Below are positions 11,323 through 22,791 of a stretch of 64,000 nt of DNA, one piece after another. The position numbers and the translations under genes were made by a program. The stretch spans positions 177,975,361-178,039,360 of the forward strand of contig OY986436.1 of the NCBI GenBank assembly GCA_963920525.1. Reading direction: 5' to 3'. Below the pieces are notes generated by a model that worked only from the letters and a program-made list of their open reading frames with translations, ran no database searches and had not been told where the DNA came from. Origin of the DNA: Dichetophora obliterata (Eukaryota > Arthropoda > Insecta > Diptera > Sciomyzidae). Position 1 is the first letter of the stretch, and the number at the start of each line of letters is the position of its first letter.

Positions 11323-12437
11323 TCTTTATATATAAAATTATTCTGTACATGGCTTTGTCACTAAACTCCTCCTAAAGGCCTGAACCAATTTTGATAAAAT
11401 TTTGTAATTGTGTGCGGCTGGGTCTGCAGTTAGTTTTGTTATAAAGTTTGACTCTGTAGGTGGCGTTGTTGTTGCTGAGGCGGTGTTTAAAGGGGTATTT
11501 GAGAGTATAACTCAGAAACGAATTGAGAAATTGTAATGATTCTTTGACTTAACCATTACTTTTTATACAAACAAAATTACAAAAATAAAAAATTAATAAA
11601 AATAAACAAAAAAAATCTTAAATGTTTTATGATAGTTGGCTAGATTTTTCGATCGTATAAAACGTGTTTAAATTTTTACGATAGAAACTTTCAATCAACC
11701 CTATATTTATGCATACCATATGAAAGAACATTTAAAAGGCCATTTTTGGTTTTGAATATATTTTCAACAACAAATATTTTTCCAAAGTTTTTTGCGAAAT
11801 TAAGAAATTCGTTAAGGTTTTTTTTAAGAATTATAAAAATCAGAAGGAAAATGAAAATGAAAAAGATTGAAACACAAATGGATGGGCAATTAATCAAAAT
11901 TTCAAACAAACAAAAATAAATCAATCCTTTGCAACATGTCCGAGTTATTAACTTTCAAAGCCAGCACTTTAATTTTTGATTGATTATTTTTTATTTTTCA
12001 CCAAAAAATAAAATTAGTACTAAAAACTTTTTGTATGTTTCAGGTACGAAAGTTTTTGTGGTGTCAATTTCTCGGAAATTTTAAGCAACTTGCATGTTCC
12101 TAAAGAAAATTAAATTTTTCTAATAAAAGACATCTAAGCCAAGAATATTACTTACCACAAAGGTATGCAATTAGCAAATTGCAGTAATATAACTTTATTA
12201 ACTTAATATATATTAAATTGCAGTAATATAAGCCAAGAATATTACTTACCACAAAGGTATGCAATTAGCAAATTGCAGTAATATAACTTTGAAAATTTTT
12301 GCATGGCAGATTATTTACCTTAAACATTTAAGGTGTTTGATAAATCTGAGGACCTTAGTTGTATGGCGATGAAAAAAAGGTCAAAAATGTGTATAACGAT
12401 ATATAACTTCTCGATTAACACCGGGTGTATCAGCTAG
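11323..12437 (+). mobile_element. Non-autonomous Helitron (1.1 kb)
   Basis: Left border A|TCTTTATATATAAAATTATT with CTCCTCCTAAAGGCCTGAAC shortly after, matching the left-end type of the element at 5956. The right end is TAACACCGGGTGTATCAGCTAG, followed by C instead of the usual T, probably a mutated flank. The 3' end matches that of the minus-strand Helitron at 21151. Inside, a 60-bp segment beginning AGCCAAGAATATTACTTACC is repeated at 12137 and 12231 (period 94). No coding region. Confidence 0.8.
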
Positions 12438-13526
12438 CAAATTTATTTAAATTTACAATATAAATCAGAGCACAAAAAAAAAGTACCTAAATTCTTATAA
12501 GATTTCTGCAAAAAGCAGTTTACTGTGTAAGGTAGATGTTATCAGTGGTTTTGCTGCCATGCCCGAACAAATGTAATTCAGAATTGTGTACAGGTGTTGG
12601 AGGCCTCGCAGCTATACTGGATTTAAAAACATGTACTTGGTTACGTCATGTGTTCATTTACCACTAGGTTTTTTTTTCAATGTGCTCTTGAAAACGCTCA
12701 TTAGTACATACTCAATATCGAAGCGGATATCCCGAGAAACAATTTCATATTTAGTGTCAATAAATTATCTGATATATGTCCGGTTCCCGTGTCGGTAAAC
12801 GTCCGACCTCTGCAACAAAAGAAGTGCTATTTCTGGAACACCTTGGGCAGGCACAGTGTACGCACGAAGACTGATTCGGGCACTCGTCAGTTTATTGTGT
12901 TCGAATATAGTCACTCGTTTTTGAACACTTTATTGATATAATACAGACTTACTGCGGTACTATTTCAGGTACCTTTCAAGGTACTTGTTGGGTATGTTTC
13001 AAGTACATTATAGTTAAGACACAGACCAGTTTAGATACATGTCAGTTATTTTATTGACACAATTTATAAATTTTTGTCTCAATTTGCGATTAATTTTTTC
13101 ATAAACTTCGCAGTTTTTCGTTACTACTCGTAGCTTTTAAAAAGAAAATTGAGTACGATACTCTGAACTTTTGTGTCTGAGTAGTTTGGTACGGACACAA
13201 ATTGTTTCTCGGGTACATGTAAAAAGCTGCCCAAAATAGAAACAATGAGAAACACTATAGCAGAGGAAAAGAGAGATAAAGCTACATACTTTATGCTGCT
13301 TGTGTGATTAACAATATAATGAAGCAATGATTTTTATGTTTGTTTTTTTTTCGATACTTTATAAATTTAAATTTTAACTTTTTTTAAGAGTGGTTTTAAA
13401 AAATAAAGGATGCAAGATATTAAGTTGATTACGTAGCTTTATATTAGTTAAAGAATTACTAAAATCGCTTGAGTAGTTTTTAAGTTTAGCATCGTCGCAG
13501 ATACGTGAAAAGCCTTTTATATAATA
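12438..13526. other. No recognisable gene
   Basis: Nothing beyond AT-rich DNA; small frames at 12586-12798 and 13124-13327 show no motifs. Confidence 0.5.
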
Positions 13527-14410
13527 CAGCGTGAATCAAAATAACTGTCGCACTTGTTTTATGCCATAAGTCAAAAGCACTGTGTAGACTTTGTAAAGCA
13601 AAAATTTTTATTTTTTATTTTCAGCGTTCTTTACAACTCTTCATCATTAAACTCGAATCTTTCACCATTAATTCTTTTTAAAAATTTAAAACAATTAGTA
13701 AAACACTAGCATGGGGCACGCATCTGGTTTTCAGGTATATGATCTGATATTTTCATTAATCGTCGCTTAAATTTATCTACTGTCATGTGGTTATGTTCGT
13801 TAATTTACTCAGCACTATACCCCAAATAGAAAATTCCAGGGGGCTTAAAACATGGCAAAGCTGCTCTGCACCAGTTTTGAACGATTTTTGCCTTGTGTGC
13901 TGGAAAAGAATCTTGATGAAAACAAAAGTGACCCGCTCCGTTAATTTTCTTGGCATGTGGCATTCGATAGTTCTTTAAAACTTTCTAAGTAATATTCCGA
14001 ATTATTTTAACGCCTTTTTTGAGAAGAAGGGCAATTTCCCTTTTTCGGAGAAAGTGCCCCAAGCCATGATTGACGAAACATTTTAAAATCTTTCAATGGT
14101 TTTTTTTTTCTTTAGAAATATCTGCCATGCAAGCTGAGTACAGTCTATCATTTTGCGAGTTGTGGCTTGCTTGCAAAAAGAAGAGTTTTAGGTCTGAAAA
14201 TATTATACTGCAACCTGCGCGCTGGCGAAGGATCTCTGCACTTATTTCTTTTCGCAATATTATTATTATTATTGACAAAACTTTTGAAACGGTTCATGCA
14301 ATAAGTGTACAATTAATGCCAGAGTCGTAAAAAAACACATATGTTTTCCAGTGTTGCTTCTTTTTGTGTTAGTATTAATATAGGTGCGACAGTTACTTTG
14401 ATTCACGCTA
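13527..14410 (-). mobile_element. Tc1/mariner-superfamily element, decayed
   Basis: Terminal inverted repeats of about 27 bp start (C/T)AGCGTGAATCAAA and end CTGTCGCAC, with TA directly outside both ends (13525-13526 and 14411-14412), the target duplication of this superfamily. At 884 bp it is shorter than a full element, so it has internal losses as well as point decay. Confidence 0.85.
13706..14290 (-). pseudogene. Tc1-type transposase remnant
   Basis: On the minus strand, pieces in shifting frames give LRQRAGCSIIFSDLKLF followed by LQASHNSQNDRLYSACMA, and further on FHQDSFPAHKAKIVQNW and CFKPPGIFYLGYSAE. 'FSD-K-F' and 'QD-x-PAH' are the first and second catalytic aspartate regions of Tc1/mariner transposases. 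The expected 'SPDLNPIE/D' block is altered to PPGIFYLGYSAE and is followed by a stop, then more readable sequence to a final stop at 13706-13708. At least two frame changes and one nonsense codon separate the parts. It cannot make a working enzyme. Confidence 0.75.
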
Positions 14411-14412
14411 TA

Positions 14413-15415
14413 GTATAGATAACTGGAACATTAAGATATATATATATGTTTTTCTTTTTTATCATTAGCTCCTTTTACACTATCCAAATGCGCAAATGTT
14501 ATTAAGTTTAAGAAAAAATATTTTCACATTTGTTGTTGTATTTTTGCTCTACTTTAATCTTTATGCTTATGTTATTATTATGGAGTCCAACAGTCTGTTT
14601 TAAGTCTTCCAAAGCATATCACAAAGATTTCTGATGAAGCCTTTAGCAGGGCCGAAATTGCAATAAAATCAGCTAGTGGTTTTTTCTTTTTCATATTGAA
14701 AAACGTTGTTATTGTTGTTGTTGTTTGTTTGGAAAGATTTGTTAGAACAATTAATTGTTCTAACTTTGACCTAAAGCTCAATAAACGATTTTAAACTATC
14801 AAACATTTAGAATTTGTATTTAAATCATATTAAATCAATATAATAAATAACAAAGTCATTTAAAAAAAAACTTTAGTTAAAAAAAATTTAAAAAAGATAG
14901 CTGTAAGTTTTTTTTTATTTTCATTCAAAGAGATCTATTAATTAATCCTGCAAATCATATTTTTCTATAAAGTTGTTGTTATACATAAGTCTATTGTGTA
15001 TTTGTCATTACAAACAAATTGTTTCATAACCATGTGATTTCATTTATCGTTCCCATTTATTCATAGCAATTGCAACTGTGAAAGAAGAAACGACATTTTG
15101 TAATATATAGAATAGGTTTCATGTTGTTGTCTCAGTTTTTCTTTTGTAAAATTTTTATTGTATATATTTAGGATAATCATCTGATGTGAAAATTAAAATA
15201 ATAATTCGAGCAAGAGTAAAATCAGTCAGTTAGGACATGATATCAAGTGACTTGACAATTAATTTATTATGCTGGTGGCCATTCAATTACAGCCACTAAT
15301 TAATATTCTAAGAAAATATTGTTTACTAATTTGATGTAAGGCCGTTTTATAAAGACTCAATAAAGCAGAGAACGCCAATAACGATTATTGATATCAATCA
15401 ACCATTTCGTAGGAC
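14413..15415. other. No recognisable gene
   Basis: AT-rich with poly-A/T runs. Small frames (for example 14578-14781 on the minus strand) show no domain. Confidence 0.5.
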
Positions 15416-15680
15416 ATTATTCTTTCAATCAGACATAAAAGTTATTTCCTGGTCATTACTTTTTTCAATCAGAAATAAAAGTTATTTCGTGGTCGTTATT
15501 CTTTTTCAACCAGAATAAAAGTTATTTTCGTGGTCAGTATTTTTTTTAAACAGAAATAAAAGTTATTTCGTGGTCGTAATTTTTTCAATCAGAAATAAAA
15601 GTTATTTTTCGACCTTATTTTTCGATCAGAAAGAAATAAAAGTTATTTTTTATCGATTTTTTCCAAAAGAAGAAAAAATT
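15416..15680. repeat. Tandem repeat, about 52-bp unit, five to six copies
   Basis: Units share the core CAATCAGAAATAAAAGTTAT followed by TTCGTGGTCGT. They become more diverged to the right. An inverted piece of the same unit, with AACTTTTATTTCTGATTGAA, lies at about 20405-20475. Confidence 0.88.
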
Positions 15681-16764
15681 ATTTTTTGACTGAAATAATT
15701 TCCATTAGAGAAAATATGTTTAAATTTTATGTTGTGAGAATGCTGAGAGCTAATCTTAATTTGAATGTTAAAAAAAGTGGCAACAAAAATGATGAATGAC
15801 ACTAAAAATTGGAAAATGGTGACAAAAATTTAAAAATTTGAGCGAAATTTTTAATTTTATATGTCTAAAAAATACTCGTATAATACAAAAAGTAATTTAA
15901 ATTTTTTAGTTTTCTGTTTTTTCGGCCCAAATTACAGTTTACACTTTTTTCTAGTTCAATAATATAAAAGAACTTATAAAAAGTTGTACTATTTTAAGGA
16001 AAAAACCTTAACATAACGTATATATCAATATTTTTCATATTATAGTTTGTATACAAAAAACTAAAAAAGATTTTTCAACAAAATAATTATGAATATGCAA
16101 CAGTATTCCAGATTTAACTAAAATAATTCTCATAAAAAAATCATTCACACTGTATTTTTGCTTCCGTCACAAAGCGTCAAAGAAGCTTTTCTTTTTGTCC
16201 CACTATCTAAGGGTAGATTTCCCGATTCAAACGCCATCTACTGGTTGTGACGTAGCCCGGGCTCAACAAGTGCCCAAATAAAAACGATAAGGGTATTCAG
16301 TAAAATTTGTTAAGTCCTGCTTTTATGTAAAATTGTTAAAGTCAGCAGCTATCAAAGTACTAAACTGATATGTCAAAATCATGGAACAGCATAGGTCTGA
16401 GCTTTTAATAACTCGTGTAACCAATACTCAGCATCTAAAAATGTATTGTAATTTTTATATTACAGTACGTTAACAGTTTTGATTTGCTACTCAGAAACTT
16501 TGAAATGTTTTAAATCTCTACCAACCCAACAAAATTTTTAGTTTTTTATTGATAAAGACAAGCTTTTAGATTTTGAAGCCGCAAATCAAAACTAATTCTT
16601 TACTTGTTAGAACTCATTCCCGAAATGATTCATCGGGTTTCATTACATTCGTCGAAATAAGTTTGACGTTTTCGACTTAACAAATAGTACTTGCTCAACA
16701 AAAACACAGTGCTAGCTTCTTAACTTGCTAACAACCCAGTTGGAAAAGGAGCCCTACCGTATGT
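15681..16764. other. No recognisable gene
   Basis: AT-rich; a slightly GC-richer island at 16195-16280 (with GCCATCTACTGGTTGTGACG) is not coding in any frame. Confidence 0.5.
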
Positions 16765-16879
16765 CTGCCGGCACCATGCCTCGGAAGTACGGGAGACATG
16801 CTCGCCTCCTACCCGCTTATATATTTTTTGTATAGGCATTTCCTAGGCTGGCATGTGTGCCAAATGAACTGCCGTAGTA

Positions 16880-18146
16880 AAGGGTGTTTTTTTTAGAGGT
16901 ATAGAACTTCGAATTGAAATAAAACACAAGAAAATCGTTTTAATGTCCATCAATTTGGTTTTATTGGAAGGACAATGTTATGCCATTAATGGTTAAATAT
17001 GTCGGACATATGGCCGCCACGGCTGGCTCGAATAAAGCCAATTCTACAGGTCCGTATGTCGGCAATAACGCCACGAATGTTGGCTTCCAAGTCCCCTAAA
17101 GTTTCTGGTTTGTTGGCGTAGACGAGCGACTTCACATATCTCCAAAGAAAATAATCCAATGGTGTCAAATCACACGATCTTGGTGGCCAATTGACAGGTC
17201 CATTCCGCGAAATTATGCGCTCATCGAATGTTTCCTTCAATAAATCGATTGTGACGTGCGCTGTGTGGCATGTAGCGCCGTCTTGTTGGAACCACAACTC
17301 ATCCACATTCATGCCATCCTATTCGGGAACAAAATAGTCGGTTATCATGGCTCTATACCGGTCTCCATTAACGGTAACTGACTCTCCAGCATTATTTCGG
17401 AAGAAGTATAGCCCAATGACTCCACCAGCCCATAGAGCACACCAAACAGTCAGTTTTTGTGGATGTAATGGCGTCTCAAGGGTCTCATGTGGATTCTCTT
17501 CACTCCAAATGCGGCAATTTTGCTTGTTGACGTAGCCATTCAACCAAAAATGAGCCTCATCACTGAACAAAATTTTGCGATGAAAATCAGCATCGAGATC
17601 AATCTCATTTTCGGCCCATACACCAAAATCACGACGCATTGCATGGTCTCACGGCTTTAATTCTTGCACAAGCTGGATCTTGTAAGGTCGCAAGCCAAGA
17701 TCTTTGCGCAAAATCTTCCATAAAGTTGATGGACAAAGCTCCAATTGCTGTGCACGGTGGCGAATCGATTCATTCGGGTCCTCTTCAACATTTTGCTCTA
17801 CAACGGCAATTGTTTCTTCGGTGCGCACTATTCGACGTCTCTGCGGATGAGTATTATCACATAGAGTAAACGTAGTGCGAAAATGACCCATGGTTAACCG
17901 AATTAATTGCTCTGATGGACGATTATGTCGACCATAAAATGGACGGAGCTTGCGGTAAACTTCGCGAACTGAACCATTATTTTCGAAATAAATTTGCACG
18001 ATTTGCAAGCGTTGTTCTTCTGTCAACCTGTTCATGATGAAATGGCAAACCAAACTGAACATAAATGACATTAGAGTTGCCAGATTTGACCACAAAATGC
18101 CAGTTTTATCTCTATTCGAAAAACAAACCTCTAAAAAAACACCCTT
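16880..18146 (-). mobile_element. DD41D (rosa-type) mariner, nearly intact
   Basis: About 1267 bp with ends AAGGGTGTTTTTTTTAGAGG and the complementary GGGTGTTTTTTTAGAGGT on the right, flanked by TA at 16878-16879 and 18147-18148. The entire interior is the transposase gene listed next plus short untranslated ends. This is the best preserved transposon of its class in the window. Confidence 0.9.
16986..18035 (-). pseudogene. Mariner transposase with two nonsense codons
   Basis: Transposases of this family cut and paste their own element by a DDD-type RNase H-like fold. The reading frame from ATG at 18033-18035 (MNRLTEEQRLQIVQIYFENN) to the stop at 16986 is 349 codons with no frameshift. An N-terminal helix-turn-helix region (residues about 1-115) is followed by the catalytic core: D in FSDEAHFWLNG, D in WFQQDGATCHT and D in LTPLDYFLW. 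Counting from the second to the third aspartate leaves 41 residues between, the DD41D spacing of the rosa group. Two stops interrupt it: TGA at 17649-17651, looking like a C-to-T change of CGA, and TAG at about 17319-17321. I chose the start at the conserved-looking MNRL because the longer open frame upstream runs into the terminal repeat. Confidence 0.88.
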
Positions 18147-18670
18147 TAGTTGCTGCATGCATCTTATATTATGAATGCAGAAGGTATACATGACTGCCAA
18201 ATAAACTGCCCTAGCAGCAATGCTACATGCGTCTCACGGCATTAATTCTGCATTCATAATACCATGAGATGCAGGCTGCATCGCTACTACGGCAGTTCAA
18301 TTGACAGCCATGGAATGCTAGGACATGCCTATAGAAAAAAATATATAAGCGGGTATGCAGGCGAGCATGTGTGCTAAATTTCCAAGTAACGTTGCCGGCA
18401 GTTGAAAAATTACAATAACCCGGAGACTTGAACCTCGGCGTGAGTGTAAGTGCATATGCTTATCCATTCGTTCATTGCAGCTGTTAACTAATCGTCGCTT
18501 AATTTGCTTCATTACGAATAAACGTACGAGCACAGAGTAAGAAAATTAACGCATTCGCTTTGTTATTTTAAGCAATTAATGCAAAATACCGAAGGAAATC
18601 ACTAAGAAAAACAGAACAAACTAAAAAAAAACCCCAAAACAAAACTTAAAGCCATTAAGAAAAAAAATTA

Positions 18671-18750
18671 TGTCTCTGATGGGATTTGAACCCACTACTA
18701 AAGATTCCAAAATACATGAATAAAAACTAAAGCCTTAGCCAACTGAGACA
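18671..18750 (-). tRNA. tRNA-like sequence (pseudo-tRNA or SINE head)
   Basis: On the minus strand there is an A-box-like TGTCTCAGTTGG (18739-18750) and a perfect-looking B box GGTTCAAATCC (18682-18692) with a GGG/CCC T-stem around it. The outermost bases TGTCTC/GAGACA are complementary. However, the acceptor and D stems cannot both form in the canonical register and the middle does not give a convincing anticodon arm. It is therefore more likely a tRNA pseudogene, an intron-bearing variant I cannot fold by eye, or a tRNA-derived SINE fragment than a working tRNA. Confidence 0.45.
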
Positions 18751-18752
18751 TT

Positions 18753-19472
18753 CGCACTATTGTGATTTTGTTTAAATAATATACATAATAACATTGCTGC
18801 TATCAGAAGTGCTTCGACGAACACACAAAGTGTCGGATATTTACAACAATCATGAAAATATTGAAGTTGTTGTCCCTTAAGATTAACAGGAATATTGCAT
18901 AAGCAAACATGGTACTTTATTATGATACGGTTGTTTTTATACTTATATTGAATGCATTTGTGTTCTGCTATAAAAGAACTAAGTACTTACTGTACTGATG
19001 CTTTTTGTTTATAAATAGCAAAAATAATAATGCACCTCGCTAAAAAGTAAAGAGGAAGTTTTTACAATTTAAAATTAAAATTGTAAAATTGACCTCTTAG
19101 CATTAAAATTATAACCTGCCATATTCCTTCCACCGGCAGGCCTGCTTTTTTTTCATCTGGGAAGCTGCAAAGTCTTTTACCATACAAGATTTTGACATTA
19201 CTTAACCAATTTTTTAAGTTTAGCAAGTTAGCAGCACTCAACAAATGTAGTTAATACACTTGGTGATAAAAACGTAGTCAAAATTTATTTATAAATAAAT
19301 ATATAGGACGTAAATATTTCAAAACGTCGTCATTTTTTTATGCAAACTTGGTTTATTGCAAACAGCACTATTTGTAAATTTTGTTTTCAAAACAAAATTT
19401 GAAGCTCAAAAAACAAAATTTTTCAATAAAATTGTCATTATCTGAAAAGAAGGTGACAATTTTTATCAAAAT
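18753..19472. other. No recognisable gene
   Basis: AT-rich sequence. The part at about 19385-19415 resembles an inverted counterpart of 19990-20020 and may be a weak outward extension of the next element. Confidence 0.5.
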
Positions 19473-19990
19473 TTATAATGTTATAAATACAATTGGGTCT
19501 ACGGGCGTGCGACGTGTTAAGTTTATTTATATCTACACTGGCGTGTAGAACTATTGGTGGCGTGTGGAATACAATCTTTGGCTATGTTCAGACGACAATC
19601 AAATGATTAAGCTAATCCATTTTTTTGTTCTTTTTACTCTATTTGACTTATTGATTCAGGTCTTGAGCGTCATCAAAATTTTAACTATGTTTGAAGTTTA
19701 TTTTCGCTCTCGCATAGTTCATTTTTTTAGCTGGAAAAACAAACCGCAAATTTGAATTAATTCAAACATTTGATTCTCGTTTGAACATAGACTTTTTTAT
19801 TTGTTTTTGAATACACGCCTGTCAAATTAGAAAATAAAAATTTTCCGGCTGCAGCGTGTTCTGTATCCGCACGACAAGCTCGGCGTGTTATGTGGATTGT
19901 GTTTTTAACATAAGAAATACATTATTCTATATTGACAGGCTACACGCTACCCGCCTGCAGCCCCAATTGTGTTTATAACATTATTTTTGA
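19473..19990. mobile_element. MITE-like inverted-repeat element
   Basis: Left arm AATGTTATAAATACAATTGG then GTCTACGGGCGTGCG; the inverted right arm reads AATGTTATAAACACAATTGG then GGCTGCAGGCGGG. A second inverted pair lies deeper (CTATGTTCAGACGACAATCA at 19583 against the complement near 19770-19790). Non-coding, old. Confidence 0.6.
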
Positions 19991-21150
19991 GCTCCAAGTT
20001 TTGTTTGAAAATCAAAAAAATACAACAAAAACATAGAAATATTAATCAATTGTTACTTTGCCAGAATAGAGCTGTAATAAATAAATATAATTTTAAAAAA
20101 CGCTTATCAACAATAAAATAAATATATTTTTAAAAGAGCTTTTAAAAAACAATCATAATATATCGTGGGGGTTTTCTCACGTTTTTCCCTTACACAAAAA
20201 GTAACTGCGGCGATTCGTTTGTTTTGACAGCAGTTTGGCTTTTTCCTTGTTTGTATTTCGTTTGTTTCCCAATCGATCAGATTCATTAGCTTTGTTTCGT
20301 TGCAAGTGCTGCTGTGTAATTTCGCTAATAAAGATTAGGTCATAAGAAGAGTTGAATTGAGAAAAAAGAGTAAAGCCATGAGCATAATCGAAAAAATTTA
20401 TCAAAAAAGAACTTTTATTTCTGATTGAAAAAAGTAATGACCAAGATATAACTTTTATTTCTGATCGAAAAAAATATCGATAAAAAAATAATTGGTTTAA
20501 GGTGATTTTTATCTTAAAAATCATGAAAAAAAAATATGTGAAAAACTTTCGATGCCATGCGACATGCAGGTCAATGTGTGGGTCGAACGCTGCATGGCAA
20601 AAACGGCTACGGTATTATGATTTTCGCGGACAAACGCTATTAGCGCCAAGATAAACGAAGTCGTCTGCCAAAGTAGATACAGGAAAATTTAGTAGGTAGC
20701 TTCTGATATCCAAGTACAGAGTAAAGCGTGCAGCTAGATAGTCGTTGACTGAGACGCATGGCGCAGCCTTTTGAGCGTCTGGCGCAAGGAAAAGAGGTAC
20801 TTGGTAAATCGTTGCTCTAAGCATAGTAGAAGAATACAGGTAGATGCATCAGATGAGAGCATACTGCCAGAAATGTCAAAACGAAGCAAAACTTTTTATT
20901 TCTTTTCTTTTGTTTCCATTCGCCACACAGCTGAATTTGATAGACATGACAGTATGGAAAGAGAGCACAGTCAGCGCTGGAGCTACCTCTATCCTTATAC
21001 CATGGTCGTTACTCAACGATAAATTGTCCGCCTTACAATATATATATCGCTATCTCCTCATATACCAAAATATGAATTTATACTGCCTTTAGAAACAAGC
21101 GACTCATATTTTACATTTTAATTTTATATATACTTAAATTTTATATTAAA
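19991..21150. other. No recognised gene; holds an inverted repeat fragment
   Basis: About 20405-20475 is the reverse complement of two units of the 15.4-kb tandem repeat. Frames at 20177-20524 and 20615-20824 (minus) are open but lack a recognisable domain. Confidence 0.5.
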
Positions 21151-22791
21151 CTAGCTGATATACCCGGTGTTACTCGAGAGTCATTTATATAAAAATTTTA
21201 ATATACACTTTTCGATTAAATGTTTGTGTAAATTTTGGAATTTTGTAAGAACGTGTTAAATTTAAGTTTGAGACTACTATAAAAATATCAGTTAAAAAAT
21301 TTATCAAGCTTTTTTAACGAAGAAATAATTTTATCACAGTTTTTTCACAATCAAAAACTGTTTTGTAGTTCTAAACTGAATTTACTGGTTACTGGTAAGC
21401 ATGTTACTTGCACTTTGCTATTGAAAATCAAATTTATAAAAATCTTCCTAAAATTTTTTAGTAGTTTTTCCAGTTAGAAAATAACAATTAGATTGTCTCT
21501 AAATAAAAAATTAATATAAATTGAGTCTGATAGTTGATGCCATTTTTTTAAATCTTCTGAATTACTCTTTTATACGAAAAATTGTAAAGTCGTTTTTTAA
21601 TGTAAATTAGCAAAAAGGTGTAAGTTAAGAAAGCAGTCGCTTTTTAATTTTTATTATAGTATATACAGCAACCTGTAGCAATATTATCGACGTTAACAGA
21701 TCGACATAAATCCAGCTGAAAAATCTGCAGGAACAGTGCAAGAAGTGCCATTATGTTATTTGCTGCAAGTTTACGCTGTGTGCGAAAAGAACTAAATTGG
21801 ATAACAGTTACCGACTTTTCTAATATATTGGAATCGTGTCGGTAATGCAGTACTTAGTTCTAATTTATAATATTTTCCAGCATACTTTTCAGCATACTTT
21901 CGGTTAGTACGCAATTGAACCGAAAAATTTGTTCAATGCAGCCAAGCTTACAACCATGTCGGTACATTTAATTGGCGTGGAAATTTGACTTTCAAAAATA
22001 AAGTTCAAATAACACATTAAACATGAAAAAATTAACTTTTACAGTATTCTTATTCACAGTCATCTTTTCGATGATACAGTGATATATATAGAACATTTAA
22101 AGTACCATTGATAAAGAACTGTGTGACAACGTGTGGGTGAAACAATAGTGAGAAAAATGATAAATCACAATAAAACAGATTTAACAGGAGGGGGGTGGGG
22201 AGGCAAAAAGTAAGTTTTAATATACACCAAAATGTTTATAATTACTCTAGACACACAACTTCATTCTCTATATAGAAAATGTTAAAACAAAACTCATAAA
22301 ACATATATACACTGACTTAACGGTACAATTCAACCTATTTTTGTGAAGTGATTTTATTGAACTTTTGAACAAAAAAAATTTGAATGAAATATATTAATGG
22401 ACAGCGGAGATATTTGCATCGAAAGACCAAACTTTGATTTTCATGTCGTTTTTTTCTCATTCTTAGGTAACGATGTTTTATGAAAAAGTCGTTGTACTGA
22501 AAATTTCTCCAATTTTGAAGATATGTGAGTGTTTTTGACGTCAAAATAACAAAAAAAAATTAAAATTGAATACACAAAAATCTCCGATACTAAAAAGTTT
22601 TATAATAACAAATTTACCGTTAGTTGAAAAATTTCAGAGGGGGCGTGGCAAAAACTAAGTATGTAACATTTTAAGTTGGGATAAACTTAATATGTGTACC
22701 TAGTTTGAGAGAAATCCGTTGAGCCGTTTAGATTTGTATAAAGGCCAAACAAACAAACAAACAAACAGAAAATGAGTTTTATTACTATAGA
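21151..22791 (-). mobile_element. Complete non-autonomous Helitron (1.64 kb, minus strand)
   Basis: Read on the minus strand it begins A|TCTATAGTAATAAAACTCAT with repeated TTTG and ends TAACACCGGGTATATCAGCTAG|T. This satisfies the A|TC...CTAG|T rule exactly (22792 and 21150 are the flanking host bases). The 3' end is nearly identical to that of the Helitron at 11323-12437. The interior has 'GGGGGCGTGGC' text but no Rep/helicase coding. Confidence 0.88.

Larger units (their letters stand above)
16765..18401. mobile_element. Foldback element split by a mariner
   Basis: The flanks of the mariner at 16880-18146 are complementary to one another. CTGCCGGCA and CATGCTCGCC, CCCGCTTATATATTTTTT, TATAGGCAT and GAACTGCCGTAGTA occur on the left (16765-16879) and inverted at 18283-18401. 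The right half also carries a smaller palindrome around ATTATGAATGCAGAA at 18165-18183 and 18250-18264. Excision of the mariner at its TA restores one continuous symmetric element of about 370 bp. Confidence 0.75.

Noticed and set aside
20615..20824. Minus-strand frame with LADDFVYLGA, resembling a non-LTR RT C-terminal motif
   Set aside because: Only one short phrase matches; no other RT motif lies within 1 kb on that strand.
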